Shown: one piece after another, positions 1 to 10,365 of the stretch
How the letters are laid out: each line of letters opens with the position of its first letter
Position numbering within the stretch: position 1 is the stretch's first letter
NCBI GenBank assembly: GCA_002687185.1
Contig: NYZO01000112.1
Span: forward strand, 1-36,432
Origin: an archaeon
GTDB taxonomy: Archaea; Nanobdellota; Nanobdellia; SCGC-AAA011-G17; GW2011-AR20
DNA length: 36,432 bases
Reading direction: 5' to 3'
Position numbers and translations under genes: made by a program
The notes under the pieces: generated by a model
What the model was told of the DNA's origin: nothing
Database searches by the model: none
Seen by the model: only the letters and a program-made list of their open reading frames with translations

Positions 1-29
1 AAACAATGCATCTGGAGGATTTATTAAAA

Positions 30-2372
30 ATGCAAAAAATTAGTTTTATACTACTATTATTATGTGTTAGTGTGCTGCTTGCGCCAGGAGTGCTTGCAGC
101 TAATGTTGACTTGACACTTAGCGAGTTGAATCAAATTGAAATTGAAGAAGGAAAGACTTATCAATTGACGTTGACTGTTACGAATTTGGAGACAACCGAT
201 GTTGTTATAGATTTAAAAGATAATGATGCTAGTATTAGCGAATTGTCGTTAACGTATTTGCCGGATAGAAATAATGTTAATATTGATGGGAGTAAATCGC
301 AAAATTTTGTAGCGACAATAAGAGCTGCTAGTAATATTGAAAGTACAATTACTAAAACACTTACATTTGATGTAGAAGAAAGAGGAACTTCTAATAAATT
401 AGTTACTGAGTCTGTAACTGTTGAATTAACACCGCCGCGACAACCTAAGCTGGAATTTGATACGCCAAATTTAGTTACTGTTGAAGAAGGATCGAGTACG
501 GTGCTTAGTGTGTTGTTAAGAAATACTGGAAATGTTAAGCTTGTTAATATTGAGCCGGAAGTTACAAACTCTAACTCACAAATCGAGATTGATATTACTC
601 CAAAAGCTACTAGTTTAGAAGCTGGGTCGTCAACTACTTTTTCGTTCACTGTGTCACCTGTAATCGGGGCGCAAGAGAGAGATTATAATGTGGCTATTAA
701 AGCAGATGCATCAGATGGGACTACTGCAACCACATCAGCTACTGTGAAAGTTACCAAAATACCAGTTGATCGAAGACTTACATTCTTAGACAAAGATAAG
801 AATGCTATATCACAACTTACTTTTGATCTGTTACGCGGAGATGAAGGCGAGAAAATAATCTATCTTAGAAATGAAGGAGGAGATGTACTTAATGTTGATC
901 TTTTGCCTGAAATATCTCTTGATGATGGGAATAATGTAATCTCGTTAAGCTTTACGCCTGTGTCTAAAGGGATTCCACTGTCGCCAACTTCTGAGACACC
1001 TGTAACAGTTAAATTAGACGTGGATGATGGGCAAGAGCTTAGAACCTATTCAGGTAAACTTGCTGTGGAAGACACTTCGAATCAATTTATCAGACGAGAA
1101 ATTGGTTTTAGAATCAATGTGCAACCAGATCTGTGTAACGCGGGAATTGTAGGAGATGCACTAAGTATTGATATAGAAAATCCTGATTCTGATGATGAAT
1201 ATAAAGTCGGAGAAACTGTACATGTAGAGATTGAAGCACGAAACGGTGATACAGAAGATCTCCGTACGACAGTTGAGGCGTTCTTGTATAACGGAAACAA
1301 AAAAGTTGATCGTGATGAGAAAACACAAAGAATAAAAGATAATGATGATAAAACCTTTAAACTTGATCTTTTTGTAGATCCTGAAGAAGACATAGACCCT
1401 GATGATGATCTTGTATTATATGTGCAAGCATTTGAGAAAGGGCATCAAGATAGGCAGTGTATACAAGTCAAAGAAGTGCTTGATCTACAAATTGATGATC
1501 GTGATCTTCTAATATCATCTAGTAGCATGAGCCGATCAGGGCAAGTTGAGCTTGGGACATTACTTAGCTTCCCAGTTACAGTAGTAAACATTGGTGATGA
1601 AGATGAAGAAAATGCGTTCGTTGAAATTGTTAATTCAAGATTAGGTATCAGTGAGCGGTCAACGCCGTTTGATGTAGAACAATTTGGGGAAGGCGATGAT
1701 AGTGAAGCTACACGGGTGATCACAGTAGCTATTCCAAATGATGCTAAATCCGGAACATACTCATTCACACTTAATGCAGTATTAGATAATGGTGCGCGAG
1801 TACATTCAGTGTTTAGTGATGAGATCGTAGTCGAAGGTATAGATGATGGTAAAATAGCTGTCGGTGCAGTCAGTGGGAAAGCTGTGACTGTGCTTGATAG
1901 GAATATTGAAGCAGAGCTAGGAGATAAAATTAGGTTCGATGTCCAAGTTGAAAATCCGACAGAGACAATAAAAAGCTATCAAATCGAGTTTGAACCGATT
2001 GGTGAGTGGGCGCTTGTAGGGTTTGAGACTCTGACGCTTGCACCTGGTGCGTCTGATGTTGTTACCATAGAATCAAGTGTTCTTCAAGAAGGGAGTAGCT
2101 CAGGGATAATTAAAGTTTCGTCTGGTGGAAATACAGTGGATAGTATATCCATAAACGCAGACGTTGAACAGATAACTGATGGTACGACGCCTATACTAGG
2201 AACAGGCGGGACAGTTTATTCAACGACTGATGGAGATGGTAGTGGATTCTTTGATGATGATGTCAATAAACTACTCACTGCAGGCGGTGGCGGACTTGGA
2301 GCTATCATAATCGTGCTGTTTACATTGCTAATCAGACAACAAAAAAAAGGCTATTATCTACCGCCTAAATAA
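30..2372 (+). CDS. Large exported protein with repeated Ig/CARD-like domains and a C-terminal transmembrane helix (COG1361-like S-layer-type protein)
   Basis: ORF 6..2372. The ATG at 30 begins MQKISFILLLLCVSVLLAPGVLAA (signal peptide) with GGAGG at 15-19 upstream, so 30 is preferred over 6. Beta-rich repeats; C-terminal GGGGLGAIIIVLFTLLIRQQKKG anchor. Confidence 0.75.
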   Translation: MQKISFILLLLCVSVLLAPGVLAANVDLTLSELNQIEIEEGKTYQLTLTVTNLETTDVVIDLKDNDASISELSLTYLPDRNNVNIDGSKSQNFVATIRAASNIESTITKTLTFDVEERGTSNKLVTESVTVELTPPRQPKLEFDTPNLVTVEEGSSTVLSVLLRNTGNVKLVNIEPEVTNSNSQIEIDITPKATSLEAGSSTTFSFTVSPVIGAQERDYNVAIKADASDGTTATTSATVKVTKIPVDRRLTFLDKDKNAISQLTFDLLRGDEGEKIIYLRNEGGDVLNVDLLPEISLDDGNNVISLSFTPVSKGIPLSPTSETPVTVKLDVDDGQELRTYSGKLAVEDTSNQFIRREIGFRINVQPDLCNAGIVGDALSIDIENPDSDDEYKVGETVHVEIEARNGDTEDLRTTVEAFLYNGNKKVDRDEKTQRIKDNDDKTFKLDLFVDPEEDIDPDDDLVLYVQAFEKGHQDRQCIQVKEVLDLQIDDRDLLISSSSMSRSGQVELGTLLSFPVTVVNIGDEDEENAFVEIVNSRLGISERSTPFDVEQFGEGDDSEATRVITVAIPNDAKSGTYSFTLNAVLDNGARVHSVFSDEIVVEGIDDGKIAVGAVSGKAVTVLDRNIEAELGDKIRFDVQVENPTETIKSYQIEFEPIGEWALVGFETLTLAPGASDVVTIESSVLQEGSSSGIIKVSSGGNTVDSISINADVEQITDGTTPILGTGGTVYSTTDGDGSGFFDDDVNKLLTAGGGGLGAIIIVLFTLLIRQQKKGYYLPPK

Positions 2373-2397
2373 TTTTTTTCTTTTTTTCCAGTTTTTA
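2368..2397 (+). terminator. Candidate T-rich archaeal terminator
   Basis: TAATTTTTTTCTTTTTTTCCAGTTTTT directly after the stop codon of the first CDS. Confidence 0.45.
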
Positions 2398-2470
2398 CCT
2401 ATATTAAACCAACATAATCTATTTAAAGATTCTAACGTTCTTCTTGAGTAATAAAAGGTTTGAACTAAAA

Positions 2471-4441
2471 ATGAGTAATAAATGGATGTTTCTTATAATG
2501 TTGTTGCTTTGTGTGGAGCTTTCATTCGCGCAGTTTGGCACAATCACTACGCCGGAAGAGATTACAGTTTGTCCGTGTGAGAGTGGGACTGTACAGTTAA
2601 CTATAGCTAACCATGAGGCAAGTATTGTAGATTATATTGTTGATGTAGGGCAACATCCGTGGGTAGACATTTCGCAAAAAACTGTCACAGTTCAACCTGG
2701 AAAAGTTAAGCAAATAAAGATGACAATAACACCGCCTTGTCCGCAAACCTATGATAAGTCTGTGCCAGGGAATTATGAGATTGATATTATAGTCGCTTCA
2801 TCGACTGGGTTTACTCAAACGTTTACTTATGCTGTTACAGTAGACTCTTGTTCAGCATTTTCAGTCACTCAACCTAGTGAACTTGTTATGTGCAGTGGAG
2901 GGGATGAGACGTATGATTGGGTCGTAATTAATCATGGTGTGTACACTGACTCATATAACGTGGAAATATTAAAACCGTTTGAAAAAGAAGCTGTTGTGAA
3001 TGAAACTGTGTTTTTGGCTAGAGCAGGCAAACAAACAATAATACCGATTGAAATACATACAGATAAAAAACCGGGTAATTATCCGTTTAATATAGAAATT
3101 AGTTCTAAAGATAGTCCTGCACGTAGTGTTGTGTCCACGCCGATGATTATACGTGATTGCTCAGGGTTTGTTGCTGAACTTGAAAAACATACAATGGATG
3201 TGTGCGTTGCGCAAGAAACAATGGTGCAATTGAATTTAGAGAATACTGGTTCTGTTGAAAATAATCTAAGCCTGCGAATAGAAGGGTTGTCATTTATTGT
3301 GGTGGATGAGCAGATAGTATCACTTAAACCTGAAGAAAAAAAACAAGTGCCATTAAGGATGCTGGTTGAAAATGAAGGTGTCTCTGAAGGAGAAATGTTG
3401 GTTGAGAGTAAAAATACACTTGCAACTATCCCTTTAAGTATTGTAGGCGAAAAATGTCAAGGTGTGCAAGTGGCTGTTATTGAAGACATACGAGAAATAT
3501 GTGGCTCTAAACAAAAAAATTTGCATTTTATTATTACTAATACAGGTGATGAAACAGCTGATCTAAGATTGTCCTTGAAGAATTCACAGACGTGGATGAA
3601 ACTTGAACAACCTGCAATGCTACTTGAACCTGGTGAGATATTCAATAGTACTATTATTTTAAGGCCGGAACCTGGTAACATAACTACGAGGACGTATGAG
3701 TTTGAATTGCAAGTAATAGATAGGATGACTCAAAATAAAGTGCTGTTGCCAATCAGTCTTAAAGCCTATAAAGAAAATGAATGTCCGCAAGAAAAATCAA
3801 TAAGATCAGAATCAGGGCAAGGTATTTTGGGTAGGCTGCTTACTAGATGGGAAAAACCTAAACAAAAAATAGATGAAGAACCTGTACTAAAAGATGACGG
3901 GAATGAAGTGGGTGAAGAAGTTGTTCAAAATAAACCAATTGAGTCTATCACTAACTTATTTCAATCTAGATGGGCACTCGTTGGTGGGGCAGGCGTTGCG
4001 CTATTGATACTTTTATTTTTACAACGTGATGCGTTAGCTAAAATATTTGAATTCTTTCGGTCTGAAAATGTGCTTGAAGATAAAGAATTTATTGAAGTCG
4101 ATGAAGAAGAAATACAAAGCATTGATGATACGCTCGGTGAGCCGTTAGATGAGCTTGAACCGTCACGAATAGGGAAGGTAATCTTATTTGTTTTAGTGGT
4201 AGGAGGTGCAATCGTTGGGTTGTTTACAGTTGGAGGAGTTTCTACTGATAGGTTCTTGGTGGCGCTACAATTGTACCAGGTTTATATAGGGGCTGGAGTA
4301 GGGATAGGTTCTGTGTTACTTTTATTGATACGTTATCGGAAATCGGTAGTGGATTATTTTGAAGAAGAAGATAGAAAACAACCTGAGGAAAGAGAGAAGA
4401 CCAAGCAGCATAAGAAAAATCAAAAGAAAGAGAAAAAATGA
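2471..4441 (+). CDS. Exported Cys-containing repeat protein with two C-terminal transmembrane segments
   Basis: ORF 2444..4441 starts at TTG. The internal ATG 2471 gives MSNKWMFLIMLLLCVELSFAQ (signal peptide) and fits the TATA-like ATTTAAAG at 2421. Repeats of the form C-x(n)-N-x-G; C-terminal hydrophobic segments and a Lys/Glu-rich tail. Confidence 0.7.
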   Translation: MSNKWMFLIMLLLCVELSFAQFGTITTPEEITVCPCESGTVQLTIANHEASIVDYIVDVGQHPWVDISQKTVTVQPGKVKQIKMTITPPCPQTYDKSVPGNYEIDIIVASSTGFTQTFTYAVTVDSCSAFSVTQPSELVMCSGGDETYDWVVINHGVYTDSYNVEILKPFEKEAVVNETVFLARAGKQTIIPIEIHTDKKPGNYPFNIEISSKDSPARSVVSTPMIIRDCSGFVAELEKHTMDVCVAQETMVQLNLENTGSVENNLSLRIEGLSFIVVDEQIVSLKPEEKKQVPLRMLVENEGVSEGEMLVESKNTLATIPLSIVGEKCQGVQVAVIEDIREICGSKQKNLHFIITNTGDETADLRLSLKNSQTWMKLEQPAMLLEPGEIFNSTIILRPEPGNITTRTYEFELQVIDRMTQNKVLLPISLKAYKENECPQEKSIRSESGQGILGRLLTRWEKPKQKIDEEPVLKDDGNEVGEEVVQNKPIESITNLFQSRWALVGGAGVALLILLFLQRDALAKIFEFFRSENVLEDKEFIEVDEEEIQSIDDTLGEPLDELEPSRIGKVILFVLVVGGAIVGLFTVGGVSTDRFLVALQLYQVYIGAGVGIGSVLLLLIRYRKSVVDYFEEEDRKQPEEREKTKQHKKNQKKEKK

Positions 4442-4467
4442 GAGTTAGATTAAAATATTGGTGATGA

Positions 4468-4836
4468 TTATTCGTCTGTCTCAAAACTACTGGCTAAATC
4501 TATCACGTATTTGCCGTCTTCTAGTTGATAAACTAATGGTTTTTTCTTGAATAAATCGATCAAGTCTAACTCGTACTTACCAGGCTTTTTAACACGGACA
4601 CTCTCAAAGTCTAGTATAACCGGTTTTTCGGTTAAGTCTTCTCCAACTAAAGAGCCTACGTCTTCTTCCATTTGAACTTTCTCAGTTTTAGTTAGATTTT
4701 GGACGACTTTAAGGGAAGAGGCTACGTCCTTTTTCTTTACGAAAAAAAAGAATTTACCGCCGCAATCACAGCCCTTCATGATAGCAGTAGAGCCGTCATC
4801 GTATAACTTATTGCAACGGACACATTGATGGGGCAT
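4468..4836 (-). CDS. OapC/ArvC-like zinc-ribbon protein
   Basis: N-terminal CVRCNKLYDDGSTAIMKGCDCGGKFFFFVKK zinc ribbon; adjacent to a DUF2073 protein and an Era-like GTPase. Confidence 0.7.
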   Translation of the reverse strand: MPHQCVRCNKLYDDGSTAIMKGCDCGGKFFFFVKKKDVASSLKVVQNLTKTEKVQMEEDVGSLVGEDLTEKPVILDFESVRVKKPGKYELDLIDLFKKKPLVYQLEDGKYVIDLASSFETDE

Positions 4837-4843
4837 TTTTGTT

Positions 4844-5212
4844 TTACCTTCGAGTATGCATGAGCAACTCGATTTTTTTAGGGTTACGTTTGATTTGTTT
4901 AATCACACTCGCAGGGCCAATAATAGTCATGCCGTTTCGACCCTTGGTTAGGAAATTGATCATCCGTTCTTTGAGCTGGCTTCTAAAGGATTGGTTCTGA
5001 GTGTAATTCATAGAACAAATCTCTATGCCTTTAAATTGTTTATCGATCTCTTCCATGGTTTTTTCGATCAATTTTGTTTCTTCCTGAGGTTTGAGGCGGC
5101 CTTCTATAAGGGTTACTTTGTTTTGCTTGACAATACGTAGAATCTTGTTTAGTTTTTGTTCTTGGTCTAGGCCGTAAAGCTCGTGATGTGGGACTAGTTG
5201 AATTGTTAACAT
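4844..5212 (-). CDS. DUF2073 / OapB/ArvB-like protein
   Basis: 122 aa MLTIQLVPHHELYGLDQEQKLNKILRIVKQNKVTLIEGRL...GMTIIGPASVIKQIKRNPKKIELL; family recognised by sequence style and operon context. Confidence 0.65.
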   Translation of the reverse strand: MLTIQLVPHHELYGLDQEQKLNKILRIVKQNKVTLIEGRLKPQEETKLIEKTMEEIDKQFKGIEICSMNYTQNQSFRSQLKERMINFLTKGRNGMTIIGPASVIKQIKRNPKKIELLMHTRR

Positions 5213-5213
5213 T

Positions 5214-5846
5214 TTATTTCACCAATGTGAAGAGCTGCTCGTAGAACTCTTCGATGTTCTCACCTGTTAATGCGGATATGCCAACAACTGGATACTGGGG
5301 GAAGGCGGACTTTATACGTTTTAAGTTAGCGCGCTTTAAATCAGTTTTGTTGCCGACAATTAACACGGGGATGTTGCGTGCTGCGAAGTTGCCAATAATA
5401 GTAATATTAACTTGTGAATATGGGTTCTTAGTAGCGTCAAGGACAGTTATGACACAGTCAACGTTCTCAAGCCATTTGATAGCTTCAATGACGCCTTTAG
5501 TAGCCTCTTTGGCACGAGCCCGTGCTTTTCTTTTGCCAAGCTTGAATTTTAAAAACTCTTCGTAATCAATCTTAGTTGCGATACCTGGAGTGTCGATTAA
5601 ATTAAATATTATTTTTTTGCCGCCAGAGCCTTTAATCTCGACTTTTTCTTTGATTTGAACTTCACGAGTCTCATGAGGTACTTCTGATGCGTCACCCATA
5701 GATTCGCCAATCCAATCCTCGCAAATTTTGTTGGCTAAAGATGTCTTGCCTGCGTTAGGTGGGCCGTAAAGGCCGAGCTTGACTAACTTCTTTTTACCAA
5801 ATAAGCCTAAGAAACCGTTGAAAAAACCTTTGATTGATTTGAACAT
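5214..5846 (-). CDS. Era-like small GTPase (OapA/ArvA-like)
   Basis: G1 GPPNAGKTSL, G3 DTPG, G4 NKTD, G5 SALTG; first gene of the three-gene operon. Confidence 0.8.
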   Translation of the reverse strand: MFKSIKGFFNGFLGLFGKKKLVKLGLYGPPNAGKTSLANKICEDWIGESMGDASEVPHETREVQIKEKVEIKGSGGKKIIFNLIDTPGIATKIDYEEFLKFKLGKRKARARAKEATKGVIEAIKWLENVDCVITVLDATKNPYSQVNITIIGNFAARNIPVLIVGNKTDLKRANLKRIKSAFPQYPVVGISALTGENIEEFYEQLFTLVK

Positions 5847-5865
5847 TTAAAATGATCAGGAGGGT

Positions 5866-5878
5866 TTCTTTTTATAGT
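5866..5878 (-). promoter_or_regulatory. Putative TATA box for the GTPase operon
   Basis: On the minus strand CTATAAAAAG lies about 25-30 nt upstream of the ATG at 5846, as expected for a near-leaderless archaeal transcript. Confidence 0.4.
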
Positions 5879-5994
5879 TTTCTCTCTTTTTTGATGTTTA
5901 AGCGAATTTTAGTTGATACCTTTAGCTTGTCTTTATGAATGTATACACAGTTCACGCAAATGTTTTAAATATTATACGTCGATTCTTTTTTGGT

Positions 5995-7773
5995 ATGAAA
6001 AAAGGTGTGATGGTATTATTTTTAGTTTTAGCGTCATTATCGACTGCTTGCGCTAATAATTCGATTGAATTCGTCTCGCCAACGCCAGCTAACGGGATAA
6101 ATATTAGCGAAGGAGGAGATGTTACTATAAATATGACGCTGGTTGAATCTAATTTGACTAACTTTACGTTCAATTGGGATGGAACAAATCATGAATTCTA
6201 TGGAGATAATATAGTAGTGATGATGAACCTTGATAATGTGTCTGAGCTTGGAGAAGACGATACATTAGTGAAAGATATTTCTGGCAATGGATATGATGGA
6301 GCGGTCACTGGTGCTGTTTACGTAAGTACTGGAAAACATGGTGGGGCATATAGCTTTGATGGGGTCAGTGACGCGATTAATCTTGGGGATATAGAGATGG
6401 GATCTTGGACTGATATAACAGTATCTGCTTGGGCCAAAACGTCGGATAGTACCAACACACAAAGAATAGTAGTCAAAGATCAAGTAGGAACGCCGGGGAA
6501 TTTTATGTTGTGGTTTACAAACGGGGATTGGGAGTTTAGAGCTAGGGATGGGACCTGGAAGATTGCTTCTATCTCGTCTACAGCATATAACGATGGAGAG
6601 TGGCATCATTTTGCAGGGGTGGTTGATAACGCTAATAATGCGGTGAAACTCTATATTGACGGGTTGCAGGTTGGTTCTAATACTTTTAATTCTGCAACAT
6701 TAGATGATTCAGATAATGAAGAACTAGTCATCGGGACGGACTCACACGTAGGATCGTATGAGCATGTATTCAATGGAGAAATCGATGAAGTCAGAGTCTA
6801 TGATAAAGCGTTGAATGCAGACGAAATTACACAGCTTGCTAATTCAAACTTAAGAAGGTTTGATACAGATGATTGGGGATTTATAGTAGATGAGAACGAT
6901 TTGGAAGATGGTACCTATCTATATAATGCTAGTGCCATTAATTTAAACGAGACACGATTCTCAACAGGGACAAGGACACTTATTGTCGATCCTGTGCCTG
7001 AACTAACACCTGAGTTTACAGTCTGGGCAATAGGAGATCCGCATATACAAACTGATCTACCAAGCTATAGATCATACGAAGAAGCTATTAATGATAGTCT
7101 TTATGGAGGGACTGAAGGTGGTCCAGCATTTAATTGGACACTATCACTTAATATGGGAGACTGGACAGGCGGACCGTGCCCGGCTAACCCGGACGGACAA
7201 GACGTAATAGAACAATTTGAAGGTTCTGGAGTGGACCAAAACCTAATATACGGGATCACTGGAAACCATGACGGTTCAACTAACGATAACTGGTTCAAAA
7301 ATTGGATAGATCCTCTAGGAACAAACACGGCTACATCAGGGATAAATAATAGTCTTAGACCGTCGCCAGTCAGAGGCGAGTGGAATAGGTATTATTTTGA
7401 GGTCGGGAACGTGCTGTTCTTGATGTTGTCTGATTGGAACGAGCCGTCACTTGCACCGTTTGGTCGAACATGCTCTGGTGGGCACCCGGCAGGGCGAGTG
7501 ACTAATGATACATTTAATTGGTGGGTTGATATGATAGAGTCGCACCCAGACCATATTATTATCTCGACGTTCCACCAAGCGTTAATTAACACGACAGCAT
7601 ACACTAACCTATTCGAAGGCGTAGAACAAGGCATACACGGTAACCATACCTGGGCGGACAGTCACGGAAGTAGTATGTTATATGCTATAGATAATTGGTC
7701 AATTGATGGGCTTGATGAGAATCATAATTTTGTCGGAGAGAGACCGTACGGGTTTAAGAAATATATAACGTAA
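5995..7773 (+). pseudogene. N-terminal part of a split surface protein: LamG/concanavalin-like domain plus calcineurin-like metallophosphatase
   Basis: ORF 5935..7773; ATG 5995 gives signal peptide MKKGVMVLFLVLASLSTACA. LamG-like segment (SAWAKTSDS...GEIDEVRVYDKAL). Phosphatase motifs GDPHIQTD, NMGDW, GITGNHDGS. Ends at TAA 7771 inside a TAACG tandem duplication; the frame continues in ORF 7851..9548. Confidence 0.65.
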
Positions 7774-9548
7774 CGATTGGATATAGCTCGGCTGCAATAC
7801 CGCCAATAATTCCTATAGAATATCCAGGGAATCAAACGTATAATATTAATGTGAGTGAACTAAATTATTCGGTGACATCAAACAATGATTTAGACATTTG
7901 TTGGTATAGCATAGACAGTGGAGAGACAAACACAACTATTAGTTGCACGAGTAATGTAACAGAATTAATATCGATACAAGGAAGTAATACATGGAGAATA
8001 TATGCAAACGATACGCTCGGGAACGAGAATATAAGTTCTGTAACCTTCTTTAAAGATACAATTATACCGCAAATTAGTTTTGGTGTTGGAACGCAGAATT
8101 CAGGACTGAGCCTATCACAATCTAATATATATGTCAACGTGACCGTTACAGAAATAAACGAAGAAACCGTAACGTTTGAACTATTCAATGATACTGATCT
8201 AATAAATTCAACCTCTTTTACTAATAATGAACGAACAATTAATTGGACTGGGCTTGTAGACGGAAGCTATACATATAACGTTACTGTGAATGATACCGCT
8301 GGGAATAGTAATACAACAAACGCGAGAACCCTAAGCCTTGATACAGTTACACCGCTTCTAACCTATAATGATCAAACGTCTACTAATAATACGCTTAGTA
8401 CAAACCCATGGCTTTATGTGAATTGGACAGTTACAGAAGCGAACTTAGATACTATTACAGTAGTAGTGGTCAATGATACAGATGTGGTTAACCATTCGAC
8501 GTTTACGAGTCTAACGACTGAGTATAATACTTCATTATCATCTGATGGGGATTATTATTATAATGTCTCTGTAAACGATACTGCAGGGAATGAGAATACG
8601 ACAACATTAAGGACGTATAGATTTGATAATAAAGTGCCGCTCGTTGCTTATAGCAACCAAACGCCTGCTAATAACACTGTTAGTAATGAACCATGGATTT
8701 ATTTTAATTGGACCATAATAGAAAATAATATAGATACTATTACAGTGGTAGTGATAAACGATACTGATGTGATAAATCATTCGAGTTTTAAGAATCTAAC
8801 ACTAACATACAATACATCACTTTTGCTTGATCAAACGTACTATTATAACGTTTCTGTCAATGATACTTTAGGTAATAGCAATACTACTGAGTTGAGGACG
8901 TTTGTTACAGAAACGCCAAGTGTTAGTAGTAACCCGTCTGACAGTAGCGGCAGTAGCGGAAGTGGAGGCGGAGGCGGGGGTAGTAGCGGTGCGAGAGCTG
9001 TAAACAATACCGTGTGTCAAGAGAGATGGCGTTGCTCAGGATGGTCTGTTTGTCAGGTAACACAACAAACACGTACGTGCATAGATATTAATGATTGCGG
9101 GACTATCGTAGACAAACCAAGCGAAATACAAAACTGTACTACATGCAGGGAATCATGGGATTGTGATGAGTGGGGGGCTTGCCAGAATAATGGACAAATC
9201 AGAATGTGTCGCGACCAAAACGAGTGTGGGACCATAAACTTAAAGCCAACAATTACGCAAACATGCGCGCTTGAGATCTGTAGCGATGGTGTACGTAATA
9301 ATGGGGAATTAGGAGTGGATTGCGGTGGGCCCTGTAGAGCATGCGAAGTTAGTGATTTTTTGACGGGTAGAGCAATAGAAGTTAAAGAAAACGGACAAGC
9401 TAATCCGGTTGTGCTGATGATTGTAATAGGGCTTGGGTTAGGGGGGATTACATTCTTTATGGTACATAAACGTAAGCGGTTAAAAAGATCGAAAAGATTG
9501 AACGAAATAAAACGGGCATATTCAAAGAAAAGGAAGAAAAAGAGATAA
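7774..9548 (+). pseudogene. C-terminal part of the same split surface protein: Ig-like repeats, Gly/Ser linker, Cys/Trp repeats, C-terminal transmembrane anchor
   Basis: The frame is open upstream of the annotated start (VTIGYSSAAIPPIIPIEYPGNQTYNINVSELNYSV). Contains repeated NDTAGNxNTT modules, two CxxxWxCxxWxxC modules, CSDGVRNNGELGVDCGGPCRAC, and a terminal TM with a Lys/Arg tail. Confidence 0.65.
8342..8903 (+). repeat. Tandem Ig-like domain repeats
   Basis: Translated copies LTYNDQTSTNNTLSTNPWLYVNWTVTEANLDTITVVVVNDTDVVNHSTF... and VAYSNQTPANNTVSNEPWIYFNWTIIENNIDTITVVVINDTDVINHSSF... align without gaps over most of their length. Confidence 0.8.
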
Positions 9549-9713
9549 AGGACCTTGATGAGTTTAGGGCGATATAATGTGTATGTAATGTTTTAAGTAT
9601 GTATAATGTGGTCGAAAGTGTTATATTAAATAAAAGGTGTTTAAGGTATATGTTTTTTATAGTTAGTTGGTCTGAAAATAGGTGCCTTCGGTCTTGTGGG
9701 GTTTATACAGCCA

Positions 9714-10319
9714 ATGGGAAAGATTGATCTGAAAAAGTATGTGGCTATCATAAGTATTATTGCAGTGGTAATGGGGACAATCTTATTTTTTCGTGATCCT
9801 AGCATTACAGGGAATGTTCCTGTGGACATGGAAGTACAAACAATAAATTTGAGACTGGACCAGAGTCAAGCTTATTTACTGACAACGAAACAGACGGAGC
9901 CGTTTATTCTTAATTCGTTTAGAGTTACAGGACGGGTTGTTGGACAAGGGATGGCTAGTATCTATATCCGAAACAGTAAAGGACAAAGAGTGCTTGTGTA
10001 TACAAATGTAGATGAAATCAAGCCTGATGCGAGCTTGGCTAAATTTACAGGGCTTGCTGTTGATTCAGGGCAAAGAGGTACGGGGAAGTCTGAGTACGGT
10101 ATCGTGCTTGAGTCGATCGGGGCAGTGGATTTCTATTCTGAAAGTGACGGGCGTGAACAGACGTTTGTAGCAGGCGAATTTCAAGACGCTTGTAAAGATT
10201 CGTGTAACATACAATTATATTTAGATTTTGAAACCGGTTATGAAATGGTTTTTAATGTGGAAGAAGGGACAAGGTTAGAAGTGGATTCAGTCTCGTATGT
10301 TGCAGATACAATAACATAA
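9714..10319 (+). CDS. Membrane-anchored exported protein of unknown function (single N-terminal TM)
   Basis: ORF 9696 (GTG)..10319; ATG 9714 gives MGKIDLKKYVAIISIIAVVMGTILFF signal anchor followed by SITGNVPVD. Confidence 0.6.
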   Translation: MGKIDLKKYVAIISIIAVVMGTILFFRDPSITGNVPVDMEVQTINLRLDQSQAYLLTTKQTEPFILNSFRVTGRVVGQGMASIYIRNSKGQRVLVYTNVDEIKPDASLAKFTGLAVDSGQRGTGKSEYGIVLESIGAVDFYSESDGREQTFVAGEFQDACKDSCNIQLYLDFETGYEMVFNVEEGTRLEVDSVSYVADTIT

Positions 10320-10365
10320 TCTTTTGCCCAAAACTATTTAAGGGAAGACAGTTTTTCTGTGATTG

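Noticed and set aside
6-29. ATG at position 6 as the start of the first CDS, and TTG 2444 and ATG 5935 for later exported proteins
   Set aside because: Downstream ATGs (30, 2471, 5995) give clean signal peptides and better spacing from the SD or TATA elements.
161-1768. Antisense ORFs 161..649, 1082..1393, 1445..1768 and + ORF 1114..1326 inside the first large CDS
   Set aside because: Low-complexity shadow ORFs opposite or within a clear exported protein, with no recognisable domains or start signals.
7755-7780. Programmed -1 ribosomal frameshift as explanation of the split surface gene
   Set aside because: No X XXY YYZ slippery heptamer at the junction; the exact TAACG duplication explains the frame change more simply.
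5952-9235. Antisense ORFs within the LamG/phosphatase/Ig gene (5952..6173, 6265..6609, 7101..7328, 7392..7634, 7865..8188, 9053..9235)
   Set aside because: Mirror frames of a strongly coding plus strand; no family features.
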